Positions 47,536-58,211 of a stretch of DNA of 64,000 nucleotides are shown here, in pieces (within the stretch, counting starts at the first letter, position 1; each line of letters begins with the position of its first letter). Below the pieces are notes generated by a model that was not told the DNA's origin, did no database searches, and saw only the letters and a list, made by a program, of their open reading frames with translations. Both the position numbers and the translations under genes were made by a program. Source of the DNA: Botryotinia globosa (lineage: Eukaryota > Ascomycota > Leotiomycetes > Helotiales > Sclerotiniaceae); NCBI GenBank assembly GCA_014898425.1, contig RCSZ01000004.1:2170001-2234000 (forward strand), in the 5' to 3' direction.

Positions 47536-48158
47536 ATGCGTCCTCTCACAGAACCAGAAACTCAAACCCTCTTTGCCAAATTGGCGGGCTATACGGGAAA
47601 CTCGTTGAAGAATCTGATTGCGCCATTGGACAACACCCCAAATGCTGATCGATATGTTTTCCGCGTTCAACAATCAAGATGCTATTATGTACGATTATCG
47701 CTCGCAAACCTTGCGACTTCTATCTCTAGAGACAAGTTGTTGTCATTAGGAATCTGTCTCGGTACGTGGTTCAATTCCCGTGTTTTAAAGATGCCATATC
47801 TAACATATCCCTCTCAGGAAAATTCACAAAATCAGGTAAATTCCGCATTCACATTACTGCGCTCCCTATCCTCGCCGAACACGCCCGCTACAAGGTGTGG
47901 GTTAAAGCCAATGGAGAAATGCCATTTCTCTACGGTGGTCACATTGTGAAAGCGCATGTTGGAAGATGGTCGGAAGATTGTCCTGAGCATCAGGGTGTGG
48001 TTGTGTACAGCATGAACGATACACCATTGGGATTTGGGGTTACGGCGAGAAGTACACAAGAGGCTAGAAGATTGGATCCTACCGGCATTGTCTGTTTCAG
48101 ACAGGCAGATGCTGGAGAGTATTTGAGAGATGAGGATACGCTTTTTGCGACTTCTTAG
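47536..48158 (+). CDS. NIP7: 60S ribosome assembly factor Nip7
   Basis: Two exons (47536-47761 and 47818-48158; 56-nt intron) give 188 aa, against 181 in yeast. The N-terminal domain begins MRPLTEPETQTLFAKLAGY and contains YVFRVQQSRCYYVRLSLAN. The C-terminal PUA RNA-binding domain, residues ~95-175, carries KVWVKANGEMPFLYGGHIVK and GVVVYSMNDTPLGFGV, which are almost invariant in eukaryotic Nip7. Nip7 binds pre-rRNA in nucleolar pre-60S particles and is needed for 27S pre-rRNA processing. It shares its promoter region with NOC3. Confidence 0.97.
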
Positions 48159-49177
48159 GGGGACATCTTGTACTTGGAAGTGCTGAAGGGGAATGGAGTT
48201 TGGGATATACAATGGCGTTTATGTGGTGCAGGGAAAAGCATAATTATAGGCAAGTTGCCATTTCTGATGAAAGCTTGCTTAGACAAAATGACAATATTTG
48301 ATGATCATTGCGATCTCATATGAACCAGCTACTATACTTTCATCGTTGTTTCTTCATCCGATTTTCAGTATCATTGATCTAATGCCTGAGTTGTTGGCTA
48401 CATTTCTTGTTTGATGGAAAGAAAATGAACTTACATATCTCAATGCTATGTTAATCACACTTCACCATTTCTTTTTTCCCCAGATCATATTCAAGCCCTA
48501 ACGGTGGAACATATGAGGTGTTGCTGTACCAACATCAAGAGACAACATGACTTGTGCAGGATCTAGAACATACAATCGAAGTGTCCTTCAGCTCTAGTTC
48601 GTTCCTGAGATTTTGGTGGTGTCTACTTGGATGTCATTTTGGAAGTCACAATCGATCTTCAACAGTAGGGGTGCAAGCAGTTATGTGCATATTTTCACAG
48701 TTATGAGATTCTATAGACTCACCTGCAAGAATGCCCTGTCGAAACAATAGAAATCGTATTCTATTGCGGGTTGAGAACACTTTCTGTATAAAAAGTGGCT
48801 ATGTAGAACTAAATATCGAAGATATATCTTGACTTCATGCTTCAATTCACAAAGCCTATCTACTCACTCACTTGCACAATTTTCAATTTTCAATTTTCAA
48901 CCGCGAGATGAATTAAGTGATTATTATATTTTGCTATATTATAGTATTTCTTTTCACGCTCCAATATACAAACCGAGTAATAACAAACATGACTAACTTC
49001 TAAGGAGGGTATTGGTACTGTGGAGCCGTCATTCGTATATACTTTTCTTTGCTCTCCATGTAAATCATTAACACCATCCATCATGCACGCCGTGCATACT
49101 CCAACATCCAACGAAAGAAAAAGAAAATTATAGCAATTATACAAACCGTGGCTCTGATGCCGTTTCCTGTAATAAAC
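48159..49177. other. Intergenic, NIP7 3' flank and transporter 3' flank
   Basis: About 1 kb between converging genes. It holds both 3' UTRs. A TTTCAATTTTCAATTTTCAA direct repeat lies near 48,880-48,899. No convincing gene; an 84-codon minus-strand frame at 48,890-49,144 is not recognisable. Confidence 0.4.
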
Positions 49178-51379
49178 CTAATCAACTCTAACAGGATATC
49201 TTTCTCTCAATTTCGCTCCATACTTGTAAATGAAAAACGGCGCTGGAATTAAAGCCAGCCCGATGAATCCCAAAACACTGTTTCCCCAACCCAACCCTAA
49301 ATTATTATACAGCGGCCGACCTGCCAATGGCAAGAACGCCGCAAACAAACATCGAATGGCGGTGAGACCAGCCATAGCAGATGCTGCATATTGTTTTCCC
49401 GTATCGATGTAGTATGTTTGAATGCCAGCAAACACACCCATGGTTCCGAAACCGAAAGGTATCAAACCGAGAATTGGAACGATCCAATGGACGCGGTAGT
49501 AGGAGGACCAGCCGTACCAGAAGAAGGACCCGGGGATAAAAAAAGCAAAGAAGAGACCGTTGCGGAGACGGAACTCTGGTTGATATACACCATTATTTTT
49601 CTTGGTCAAGGAAATGATGGTAGGATCTGATGTTTTGGCAACAGTGAACATGCCAAGGAAGAAACCGAGACCGAGACCTAGATATGCTAGTGAGGCGATT
49701 TCGATTGAGAATCCGTAGTTCTGTTCAAAGACTCGCGCGATGGATGTGAGCAGGAGATAGATGAGTCCAAAGATGAAAGACATCCACAAAGCAAGCATGG
49801 GCAATATGGGAGAGGAAAACATCATGCGGAAGGGTCTGGCGATACCCGTGAGAAGAACCGCTTTAATTTTCAATGCAGCGGGTGGTTTCTTAGCATCATA
49901 AGCGGATATGAGAGCTTCATTTCCAGTTTCCTTGCGGAGAGCGGCGGTTTTGCGACGGATGAGGACGGGAGCGGATGTTTCTTTTCCGACGATCACGTAG
50001 AAGATGGATAGACAGGCACAGGCAATCAAGAGGACCCAATAAACCCAGCGCCATCCCGCACGTTGGGCGATGAATCCTCCGATCACGGGACCGAGGACAG
50101 GGCCGAAGAGTGGTCCCATGACGAACATAGCTTGTGCTTTACCACGTTGCTGGATTGGGAATAAATCTGCAACGACACCGCCACCAATAGCGAGACAGGC
50201 GGATCCTCCTAAGCCTGCAAAGAAGCGGAAGAGGATGAGGAGGTGAATGTTTGGAGCAAGTGCGCATCCGAGTTGCCTGCAGTGGGGTTGTATGAGCAAT
50301 GTTTCAATTGAATGACAAGCACATGACAAGTGTTAGACTTACCATATTGTTAGTAGGAAATTGCAATACATGAGAATCGGTTGACGTCCATATATTTCAC
50401 TCAGTGGCGACAAAAGAAGTGGCCCGGCCGCAAATCCAAAAATGAACATGCTGACAACAAAGGTATCTAGTATGTCGGAAGTGGTACCAAACTCTTGATT
50501 CATGAGTGTAATTCCAGGCGCTACAATTGATGAAGATAGAGGACTGCAATTGGTCAATTAAGATGCGACATAAGATAATCATCAGGTAAACGTACCTCAA
50601 GAATGTAATCAGACTGACAGACGCCAACATCAACCATTTCTTTTTATCCGGAAGATTCCTTTTTGGGGTCAGTATAAGTGTGATCGCCGTGCACTGTCGA
50701 ATCAAACATACCTTGGATGCGCTGGATCATCTTGTCCTGTCCATCCCACTAGATTATTTTCCATATCCATCTCTGGGAAGATCTCCTTTGGTGGCCCTCC
50801 AGGTCCTGGAGGTCCCGGTGGACCTGCAACCTCCTTCTTTTCCACTGGTACCTTGATTTCTTCTGATACCGGCCTCAGAGATGAAGCCAGTGTTTCTTCT
50901 GAAGATGGCCTTGAAGGCTTCGAAGACGCAGCAAGTGATTCCTCTGAAGTCATTGCGAAAATTTCCGGATATGTATCTCGAATACTTTTTGAAGGCGGTT
51001 CTGGAGGAGGGGACCGTTTTAAATTCCTGATTGACATCATTTTGAATAACCCTGGCGTGCTTTTAAAGCTCTTTGTGCTTTTCGTACTCGGTTGCCTTTC
51101 CATCTGTGACGGACCTATGGGTGATGATTCCGGAGTAGTATATAGAGAACGTGGTGAATGCAGAGCTTCCAGCTCCAAGCTATCTCTTCTCTCCATCTTG
51201 CCTTCGTAGGAATCTTCGTATATTGACGAGGTAAAGTCGTGCACCGTTTCTAATGCTGAGTTGTAAGTCGAAGTTTCAATGTCGTATCCATAGGGAATGT
51301 CTAGATAATAATGGTAATCATAATCCTCTGGATTATAAGGGAACTCGTATAACGGTTCCTTCTTCTCGGGTGAAGCCAT
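49178..51379 (-). CDS. DHA1-family MFS transporter with long N-terminal tail
   Basis: Four exons (50712-51379, 50596-50658, 50343-50543, 49178-50276) give 676 aa. About 225 residues precede TM1: Tyr/Glu-rich, then Ser/Thr-Pro-rich, with a Pro-Gly run (AGPPGPPGPGGPPKE), ending GWTGQDDPAHPRNLPDKKKW just before TM1. The core shows DHA1 marks. GFAAGPLLLSPLSEIYGRQP holds the PLSE.yGR motif A, FRFFAGLGGSACLAIGGGVV follows TM4, and GPLFGPVLGPVIGGFIAQRAGWRWVYW is motif C plus its family tail (polyamine/drug exporter group). It is likely a plasma-membrane proton antiporter. An upstream in-frame ATG at 51412 is possible; 51379 (MASPEKK) is chosen as the more typical start. The long tail is unusual and could be a regulatory phosphorylation region. 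Confidence 0.9.
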
Positions 51380-53295
51380 GTCTTCGATCAGCATACGAAA
51401 TTTAGTGTGCAATTAGTGGGGACGCAAATTTGCGGTATACAGAATCAGGAAAAGAACGTGGGATCGAGCAGGTAGTAAATGATTTTCGTCCTGTGCAGAT
51501 TGAACTATTGGATTGAACCTTGACTACATATGGACTTTGGCTTCAAAATAACAGCAGGCTGGGTGTGCGTAGGTTGGTGACCGTGCAGAAGGGGCCTTGG
51601 ATTTCAAGTACTTTATAAATTGGTCATTTGAAATGGCGGATAAAATAGACACCGAATGGTGAATTTTCAATCGCAATGGCTGAGGTGATCCATGAAGCTC
51701 TTGATTAGATTTTGAAGCTGCGAGGAAGAAAAAGGAATGAGATATTTGAACTTTGAAGAGAGCATAGAATCGGAAACCAAGACGACCGAGCACCGAACTC
51801 TATTAGTTTCAGCTCTTACTCGGTATATTCGCTATAAATAAAGATCTGGTGTGGCTCTGGGCATATCTTGATGTGATGCACAGATATGTTTCAGGATTGA
51901 TGAATCAAAGAGTTTGTTTGTTTGAAGAAGAGCTGAGGTTCTTCCCTGTGTATCTTTGTGTTTATCAGTTGAACGCATGGCATGGCATGGCAGAACAGAA
52001 CGGATGATAAGATCAATGCAAGACGTGCAAGTGTTGACACATCGATCCTGTAGAACAAGTCTCAATCTGAGTAAGCTTCCAAGGTTCAGTTTGTTTTGTG
52101 TTGTTGATCAGCTTCTCCAGTAAGATCTTTGTTGTTTGGTTGTTTGGTTGTGCAGTCAGTTGTTCAGTTGTTCAGTTGTTCGCATGTGGAGAAGATTGAT
52201 GATCTACAGAAGCGAAAATGGATCTGAGCCCAACAAACAAGCTAGTTTAGATTAGCTTTAGTCTAGGAGTCTAGGAGTCTAGTCAGAAATGATAATAAAT
52301 ACAGGTAAAACATCATAGAATGTAGAACATGCATGGACAGACCGATCGGGCTGGAAATGGAAATGGAACAAAGATAACCTTACTTTATAAAAAAAGAATT
52401 CTTATTTTGTATACATATACACCCAGAGCATCATTGATATGTTTGCTCGTCGTCCTAGGTATTAGAGTTCACTCGCCCTTCAACAACTTTCCACGGCTGT
52501 AATCTTACATTTACTGGTAGTGATATCATCTACAAGGTTAACATCGAAACCAAGGTAAAATAACTCAGTATCAAAGAGTCCAACTAATCTGTAACATGTA
52601 GATTTTGCACCTCGTATTGCCACAATACGTGCCAATGAGTTGTGTTGCGCAAGTTCGTAACAGTTACATATACACTCCGTCTCCACGGGAGCTTTTCATT
52701 CATTCTGATATATCACCTTGCGGGGCGTTTCCACTCTCTATCTATGATACTCGGTACCGATTGATATTGTACTTGATGTCTTTCGCTCTGGGTATCGAAA
52801 AGTTTCACGATTTGAGGTAGTGGATGCAACTTGCAAGAAACTGTTGCCCCACACAATGTACGAAACACTGCATGCCAAAGCATTCCTTCTCAAGTTCTCT
52901 GAAATCTTATATCAAGTTAAAACATCTTCAAAACTACGAGATCATTGGTATGCTCAGTCTTTTTTTCTTGGGGTGACGAATTGAGTTACATGTCCGTAAG
53001 CAAGGGAGGCTGTTGTGATTTATTGAGTCTCGGTTCGGACTAGACCATGAAGAATGATGTAGAATGTCTAATGAGTGTATTCTTATTGTATCTAGAGCTA
53101 AGGTCTATAACGACAGATAGTCATGTGGGATGAAGTCTCTGTATTCCATGGCGTTGCAGGTGAGGTTGGCAGGTGCTGAAAAAGCCACAACAAATATTGG
53201 GGCTGGTAAAAACAATGCATCGCCGTCGTGATAGGGAGTCTTTGCGTATCCTCATATCCTAGTTTGACAGCTCCAGCATGATCTTGTCTGCCATT
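51380..53295. other. Long intergenic region (about 1.9 kb)
   Basis: It holds the DHA1 promoter on the left. Short tandem words are common: TTGTTTGG and AGTTGTTC units at 52,129-52,181, and GTCTAGGA repeats at 52,261-52,281. Open frames at 51,524-51,793 and 51,832-52,065 (minus) and 52,605-52,820 (plus) have no recognisable domains. I see no gene. Confidence 0.4.
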
Positions 53296-54683
53296 TTACA
53301 CTATTTCAATGGCTATCTGCCCCGCCCTCTCAGCCCTTCGCATAAAATTGTTATGCCAGCCGTAATTCTCACAGCCAACGGCTCCAACACTGTTGTGCAA
53401 ATATCCTACTCTTTCAAACCGTCGAAAATTTACCTTTTCACGCTCTTTCAATACAAGTGCGCATATTCCGCCGCCACCAACGATCCCCACCATACAGATC
53501 CATACTTTTGTTTCTGAACACAAATAATCTACTTGGCTCTTGTCTTCAACAACGTCTATGCTCATACGAGACACATTGTCTTCAAGATCTCCGGCCATGG
53601 ACAGGTCAAAAATATCAACAGCCGGGGAGGGCTTACTCGTTATCGGTTCAAAGGAACCCTGAACGTCGAGATAGACATTTGGCCAGAAATAAGGATCGAA
53701 GTCTTCGTCCGATGCATCTGCTTCTAAGAACTGAGTAGTATGTCTTGCATCAACCTCCAAGTATGGGTGCTTAAAGATCTGGGCTGCAATGAGGATGCAT
53801 CTAATTCGTAATAATCCATCACAAACTGGACCATATAGGGATATTCTCAGGACTAACGGCGCCATCTGAGTTGAAGCATGACGAATACAGAATTTTGCAG
53901 ATTGTTCAAACTTCTCTCCAAAGTTTGAATGATAAACAACCGGGCTACAAGGCAGTTCTCCTTCAAAATCGACAGAAGCCCAGGACCAAGTAGGAGCCCT
54001 GTACGGTTTCGCTCTTGAAGGAACACAATTGCCTTCAATCAACTTGACCCACCAGCAAAGGTCGCTCGCAAGACTAGGCATCCACAGTCCAGCGAGATAT
54101 AACTGTCCGAGTTGTTTCTCGTGATGCCAGAAGTACCATGAGAAGCAGTCAGCAATATCAGATACTGCAAACAAATAGCTGTTGTAGAGAGAGTCAGAAA
54201 TTGCCCATTGAGAAACGGGATTTTGAGTAGTTCGGACTGCAGTCTGAAAATGACTCCCTTTCAATCCCGAGTCCACTTGAAACCTTTGATCATCTCGACG
54301 CGTGACCATTTCGGGATACTGAAAGTCAGAAACTTGGAATACATTCCACTAATACTACGGGCGGGTAGAGACTCCTGTGAAGCAATATGAATGTGGAAAG
54401 TGGTTACAAACTCTGAAGCATGCTTGAATTTGAAACTCGAAAAGAGAGTTACAAAATGGTGCCAACAATCACTAGCCCCATCTTCGTCAAGATCGTATAA
54501 AGCTTCGCTCGTAAGTTGTGGCCGTGTTTTCTCGTTGGCATAAGGAGGCTGGTGGCAAAAATAGATTGATATACCACATTCGCATTTAATTTCACAATCG
54601 GGTGCATTACTCAGTGCTGCATGAAATTTGATGGACCAGGAAAAGGAATTCTGTAGAGTAAGATTGCTAGGGACAGTCAGCAA
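53296..54683 (-). pseudogene. C-terminal part of a HET (heterokaryon incompatibility) protein
   Basis: Two pieces, 54412-54683 and 53296-54178, join in frame across a 233-nt gap with a weak donor (GTTTGT) and a good acceptor (AACAG). The product reads CWHHFVTLFSSFKFKHASDY, then LFAVSDIADCF, then YLAGLWMPSLASDL, then YRAPTWSWASVDFEG. These are the standard landmarks in the C-terminal half of fungal HET-domain proteins. The HET domain proper (around the usual Y..LS..WG motif) should lie upstream, but minus-strand sequence beyond 54,683 shows no trace of it. HET proteins trigger cell death when genetically different hyphae fuse. It looks truncated at the N-terminus and probably non-functional. 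A short expressed protein cannot be excluded. Confidence 0.55.
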
Positions 54684-55879
54684 CCAAGTTAAAGAATATG
54701 TCTAAGATAGAACGAACTGTCTGCAGCTTGGGCCGAAATCCCCACCAAGTGTCGATTCAGGATTCATCGTATCGAGAACTTGTTGATGATAAGAAGAATG
54801 ATGTAAGAAACTGGGTGAGTTTGAGCTTTGAAATTCTTGTCCGTTATTTTTGAGAAGGGGAGAATCGAAGAAAAACAAAAACGCGTTTCAAAACTACGGG
54901 TGTAATTCAACTTCCTAAAGTTGATCAGGAAAGTATGGCCGTAATGGTCGCAATCAATCACAAAGGCAAGTCTGAAAGGAGTGTAGTTTGCGAGGCAAGA
55001 ACTACATGATGACTGGATCTTGAATTGACAATTGAATCTTTCAAGCTAGGAAGGTAGATAGGCGCTGTGTTAAATGATCTTGACCAGTGGATATAGATGT
55101 GAGTATTCAATGCCAGAGAAATAAACATTCGAAGTGGGATCAGGATTTTAATGTCACACCATAGCCCGAGCTATGGGAGGTCCTGGAAAAGATTTCTCCA
55201 TTTTCAACATGAGAGGAAAGTGCAAGTACTATATCGTGCGCTCTTTCTCCAATGCATTCATTCGCTTAACGAGGACTGTCAACGAAAAACACTTTTCTTA
55301 ACGAGATGATATTAGCATGAAACAGGTAAACGATGAGTAGACCTAGAAAAAAGAAAAAAAAGAGGATAGATAGAGAGGAATAGGGAAATCAAAGCTTTCA
55401 CGAAATGACTATACCAAATGTCTTATTTGTCCTCGGATTGAGGATGCGATTGCTATATCATTGTTGTCAATTGATAAGATTTTGCGTATGATCTATTGGG
55501 TAATATGATCTCGAACTTCTCGGATGATACTTTAGAGATTGACAGCGAGCGCATATCTAAAATAGTGTCCAGAGCCTGTTTAAAAACCAAAGATGACCGA
55601 AAGAAATAGGTTGAAAGTGGTCATGATGGAGTGTATCAATGCCCAGGTACCTAGTACCTACTGATGGAGCCATAGTAGCGACATGCTCAAAATTGCACTC
55701 TCTCAACCATGATTGAAATTGGTGAGATGTAATATCGGTTGATGCGAAGTATCAAAGGAAGACGAATCTCAGTGTAAATCTAATTAAAAAACAGAAACAA
55801 TAAAAACAATCTGAACTGCTTGTAACTATCGTATATTGCCCAGTATTTTATGAAGTACAGATTATCAAGAAGTCACTGG
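54684..55879. other. Intergenic upstream of the MITE
   Basis: About 1.2 kb of AT-biased sequence where the missing N-terminal HET domain would be expected. No HET motif or other gene is visible. A GGTACCTAGTACCTACT word lies near 55,645-55,665. Confidence 0.4.
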
Positions 55880-55881
55880 TA

Positions 55882-56199
55882 CGGAGGTCGCGGTCATTTT
55901 AGAAGAGATTAGGTAGCCCTATAGATGCCTATAATTAAGCATCCTAATTAGTCATTATAAGGTATGCTAAATCAATTTTAAGCACATATCAGGCTTAATG
56001 AGTCTATAAGCTTCAGGCTTTGAAATCTTGAATTGATCTAAAGTCTAATTAAGTCTAGAATACAGATACTGCTAGCCTATTCGAGTAGAGCGGAAATCAA
56101 TTTTTATAGATCCCGACTAAATCCAACGTATTATAAAGCCGTATAACGTATACACCCTGAAAGAGCCTATAATCTCTTCCAAAATGACCGCGACCTCCG
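55882..56199. mobile_element. 318-bp MITE with 29-bp inverted repeats and TA duplication
   Basis: The left end CGGAGGTCGCGGTCATTTTA (continuing GAAGAGATT, 55882-55910) is the reverse complement of the right end (56171-56199), with 28 of 29 bases matching (A/G difference at the 20th base). Both ends are flanked by TA (55880-55881 and 56200-56201), the target duplication of Tc1/mariner-type transposons. The interior is AT-rich and has no open frame, so this is a non-autonomous element that would need a transposase from elsewhere. The GC-rich ends against the AT-rich core make the boundaries very clear. The near-perfect repeats suggest a fairly recent insertion. Confidence 0.88.
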
Positions 56200-56363
56200 T
56201 AGATGAGCTCGTGATCCTAGTAATCTTCATAATTTCACCGCCTTTACTTTAGCCTTTAACCAATTAATTCTGCCAGCACAGAATAATTTCTCATGGATAA
56301 GCAATCAACACCTGCGGCGGGAGAAAAAAATTATTGATACATTTGAAGTAATTTGTATTTATA

Positions 56364-58211
56364 ATGATCCGGCAGAAACCTACAACATGTCTGCTCTGTT
56401 CATTCAGAGCAGCTCAAACCCCGCCGATTCAAAATTGGCCTAGCAGATCTATGTCCATGAGATCCAGACTACCCAGTCGACCAAATCGCATGAGTCTGGC
56501 AGGCGCAGGAAAAGTTAGTTCGTCGCCAACAAAAGAGGGACCGGCAAGGAGAAAGCAAGATGGACCTTTTGGGGGAATGAATCTGCGAGAGGCGAAAATT
56601 CGTGGAGTTCCAGAACGACCATCAGCAGCACAAGAACGTCGATCATCGAGGCTCGATCGCGGGGACAAAGATGATAAGAAGAGCAGAGGATTTCACGCAT
56701 TGAAGATGCAGAGGGCTCTTTCGCCTGTTTCATACACAAGGAGGTCGGATATAAAGGATAGTATAAGGGAACTAGATAGCTTCGAGCAATTCGCCCTGTT
56801 AGACAGTGTGAAGGAAGCAATCTACAAACAGGCTCTTCCAGAACTTGAAAGCCATGTTCCGACGCCAGTACAGAGGATTGCCATGCCGGCCTTACTTGGG
56901 AATCAACAGAAGAAGAGAAAGCAAAGTGAGAGTGAGCAGTATTTGATTGCTGCTGAGACTGGGTCAGGGAAAACATTGTCATATTTAATACCAACGATAA
57001 ATGCAATCAAAATTGCAGAGGCAAAGGATGCGGAGATCGAAGCCTATGAGAAAGAGTTACAGGAAGAGAAACTACGACAAAATAACTTAACATTGGTCTC
57101 ACCACCTTTATCAAACATGCCACATCCTACAACAGGTAGGCCGAGAGCAATCATACTTGTGCCTACATCCGAATTGGTGACCCAGGTGGGAACACTGGTG
57201 AAGGCGTTTGGACATACAGTTAAATTCAAATCGGCCATGATTTCCTCTAACTTCTCTGGGAAAGTTATCCGTAACCGCCTTTTCTCTCCATCTGGAATTG
57301 ATATACTTGTATCTACCCCTCATCTTCTCTCCTCTATTGCGGACTCCGACCCAAACATTTTATCTCGCGTCACTCATCTCGTAATTGATGAAGCCGACTC
57401 TCTCTTGGACCGAGGGTTCTCCCCCTTAACATCAGCAATCATCGATCGCGCCACTCCATCGCTCGAACAACTCGTTCTATGCTCTGCAACTATTCCCCGC
57501 TCTCTCGACTCATTTCTTCGCAAACGATTCCCCTCCATTAATCGTCTAGTCACACCAAACCTTCACGCTATTCCTCGGCGTGTTCAACTCGGCGTTGTCG
57601 ATGTAGAACGTGACCCATATCGTAACAATAAAAATCTCGCTTGCGCAGACACTATCTGGACCATTGGTAAAGCAGCTGCTGAACATGATGGGCCCGTCAA
57701 AGGAGTAATGGATATCAAGCGTATTTTAGTGTTCGTTAATGAGCGGGAGAAAACCCAAGAGGTGGCGGATTATCTCAAATCCAAGGGTATAGATACCATC
57801 GCCCTGTCTCGTGACACTCCCGAGGAACGCCAAAGTGAGATGTTGGCATCTTTTACCTCGCCCGCCAGACTCGGCATGCCGAAACCAGATTCCCACCCTG
57901 GATCTTTATCAGACAATCAACCGAACTATGTACCATTCGGAAAGGTCGCTCCTCCAGTCAAGAGAAAGTTACCTAATACCAAAGTCTTGGTTACTACAGA
58001 TTTGGGCTCGAGGGGTATCGATACTGTAGCTGTAAGACATGTCATTCTATATGATGTCCCACACTCTACGATTGATTTTATCCATCGACTGGGTAGAACT
58101 GGACGTATGGGGAGGAGAGGAAGAGGTATAGTTTTGGTCGGAAAGGGAGATAGAAGGGATGTGGTTAAGGAAGTCAAGGACGGCATGTTTGAGGGCAAGG
58201 CATTGATTTAA
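56364..58211 (+). CDS. MRH4: Mitochondrial DEAD-box RNA helicase Mrh4
   Basis: A single-exon 615-aa protein. The N-terminus (MIRQKPTTCLLCSF, then many Arg/Ser) looks like a mitochondrial targeting sequence. Helicase motifs are in order: a Q-like motif PTPVQRIAMPALL (~165-177), Walker A AAETGSGKT (~196), PTSELV (~266), DEAD in VIDEADSLLD (~342), SAT in LCSATIP (~374), then the C-lobe motifs TTDLGSRGIDT (~545) and HRLGRTGRMGRRGRG (~575). An insertion after Walker A with Lys/Glu repeats fits the Mrh4 group. In yeast Mrh4 is required for late assembly of the mitochondrial large ribosomal subunit, so it works on the same particle as the L12 protein encoded 36 kb away. It starts only 163 bp after the MITE. 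Confidence 0.93.
   Translation: MIRQKPTTCLLCSFRAAQTPPIQNWPSRSMSMRSRLPSRPNRMSLAGAGKVSSSPTKEGPARRKQDGPFGGMNLREAKIRGVPERPSAAQERRSSRLDRGDKDDKKSRGFHALKMQRALSPVSYTRRSDIKDSIRELDSFEQFALLDSVKEAIYKQALPELESHVPTPVQRIAMPALLGNQQKKRKQSESEQYLIAAETGSGKTLSYLIPTINAIKIAEAKDAEIEAYEKELQEEKLRQNNLTLVSPPLSNMPHPTTGRPRAIILVPTSELVTQVGTLVKAFGHTVKFKSAMISSNFSGKVIRNRLFSPSGIDILVSTPHLLSSIADSDPNILSRVTHLVIDEADSLLDRGFSPLTSAIIDRATPSLEQLVLCSATIPRSLDSFLRKRFPSINRLVTPNLHAIPRRVQLGVVDVERDPYRNNKNLACADTIWTIGKAAAEHDGPVKGVMDIKRILVFVNEREKTQEVADYLKSKGIDTIALSRDTPEERQSEMLASFTSPARLGMPKPDSHPGSLSDNQPNYVPFGKVAPPVKRKLPNTKVLVTTDLGSRGIDTVAVRHVILYDVPHSTIDFIHRLGRTGRMGRRGRGIVLVGKGDRRDVVKEVKDGMFEGKALI

Noticed and set aside
47768..47785. GGTTCAATTCCCG as a tRNA T-loop
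   Set aside because: It lies inside the 56-nt NIP7 intron, too short for a tRNA, and the stems are missing.
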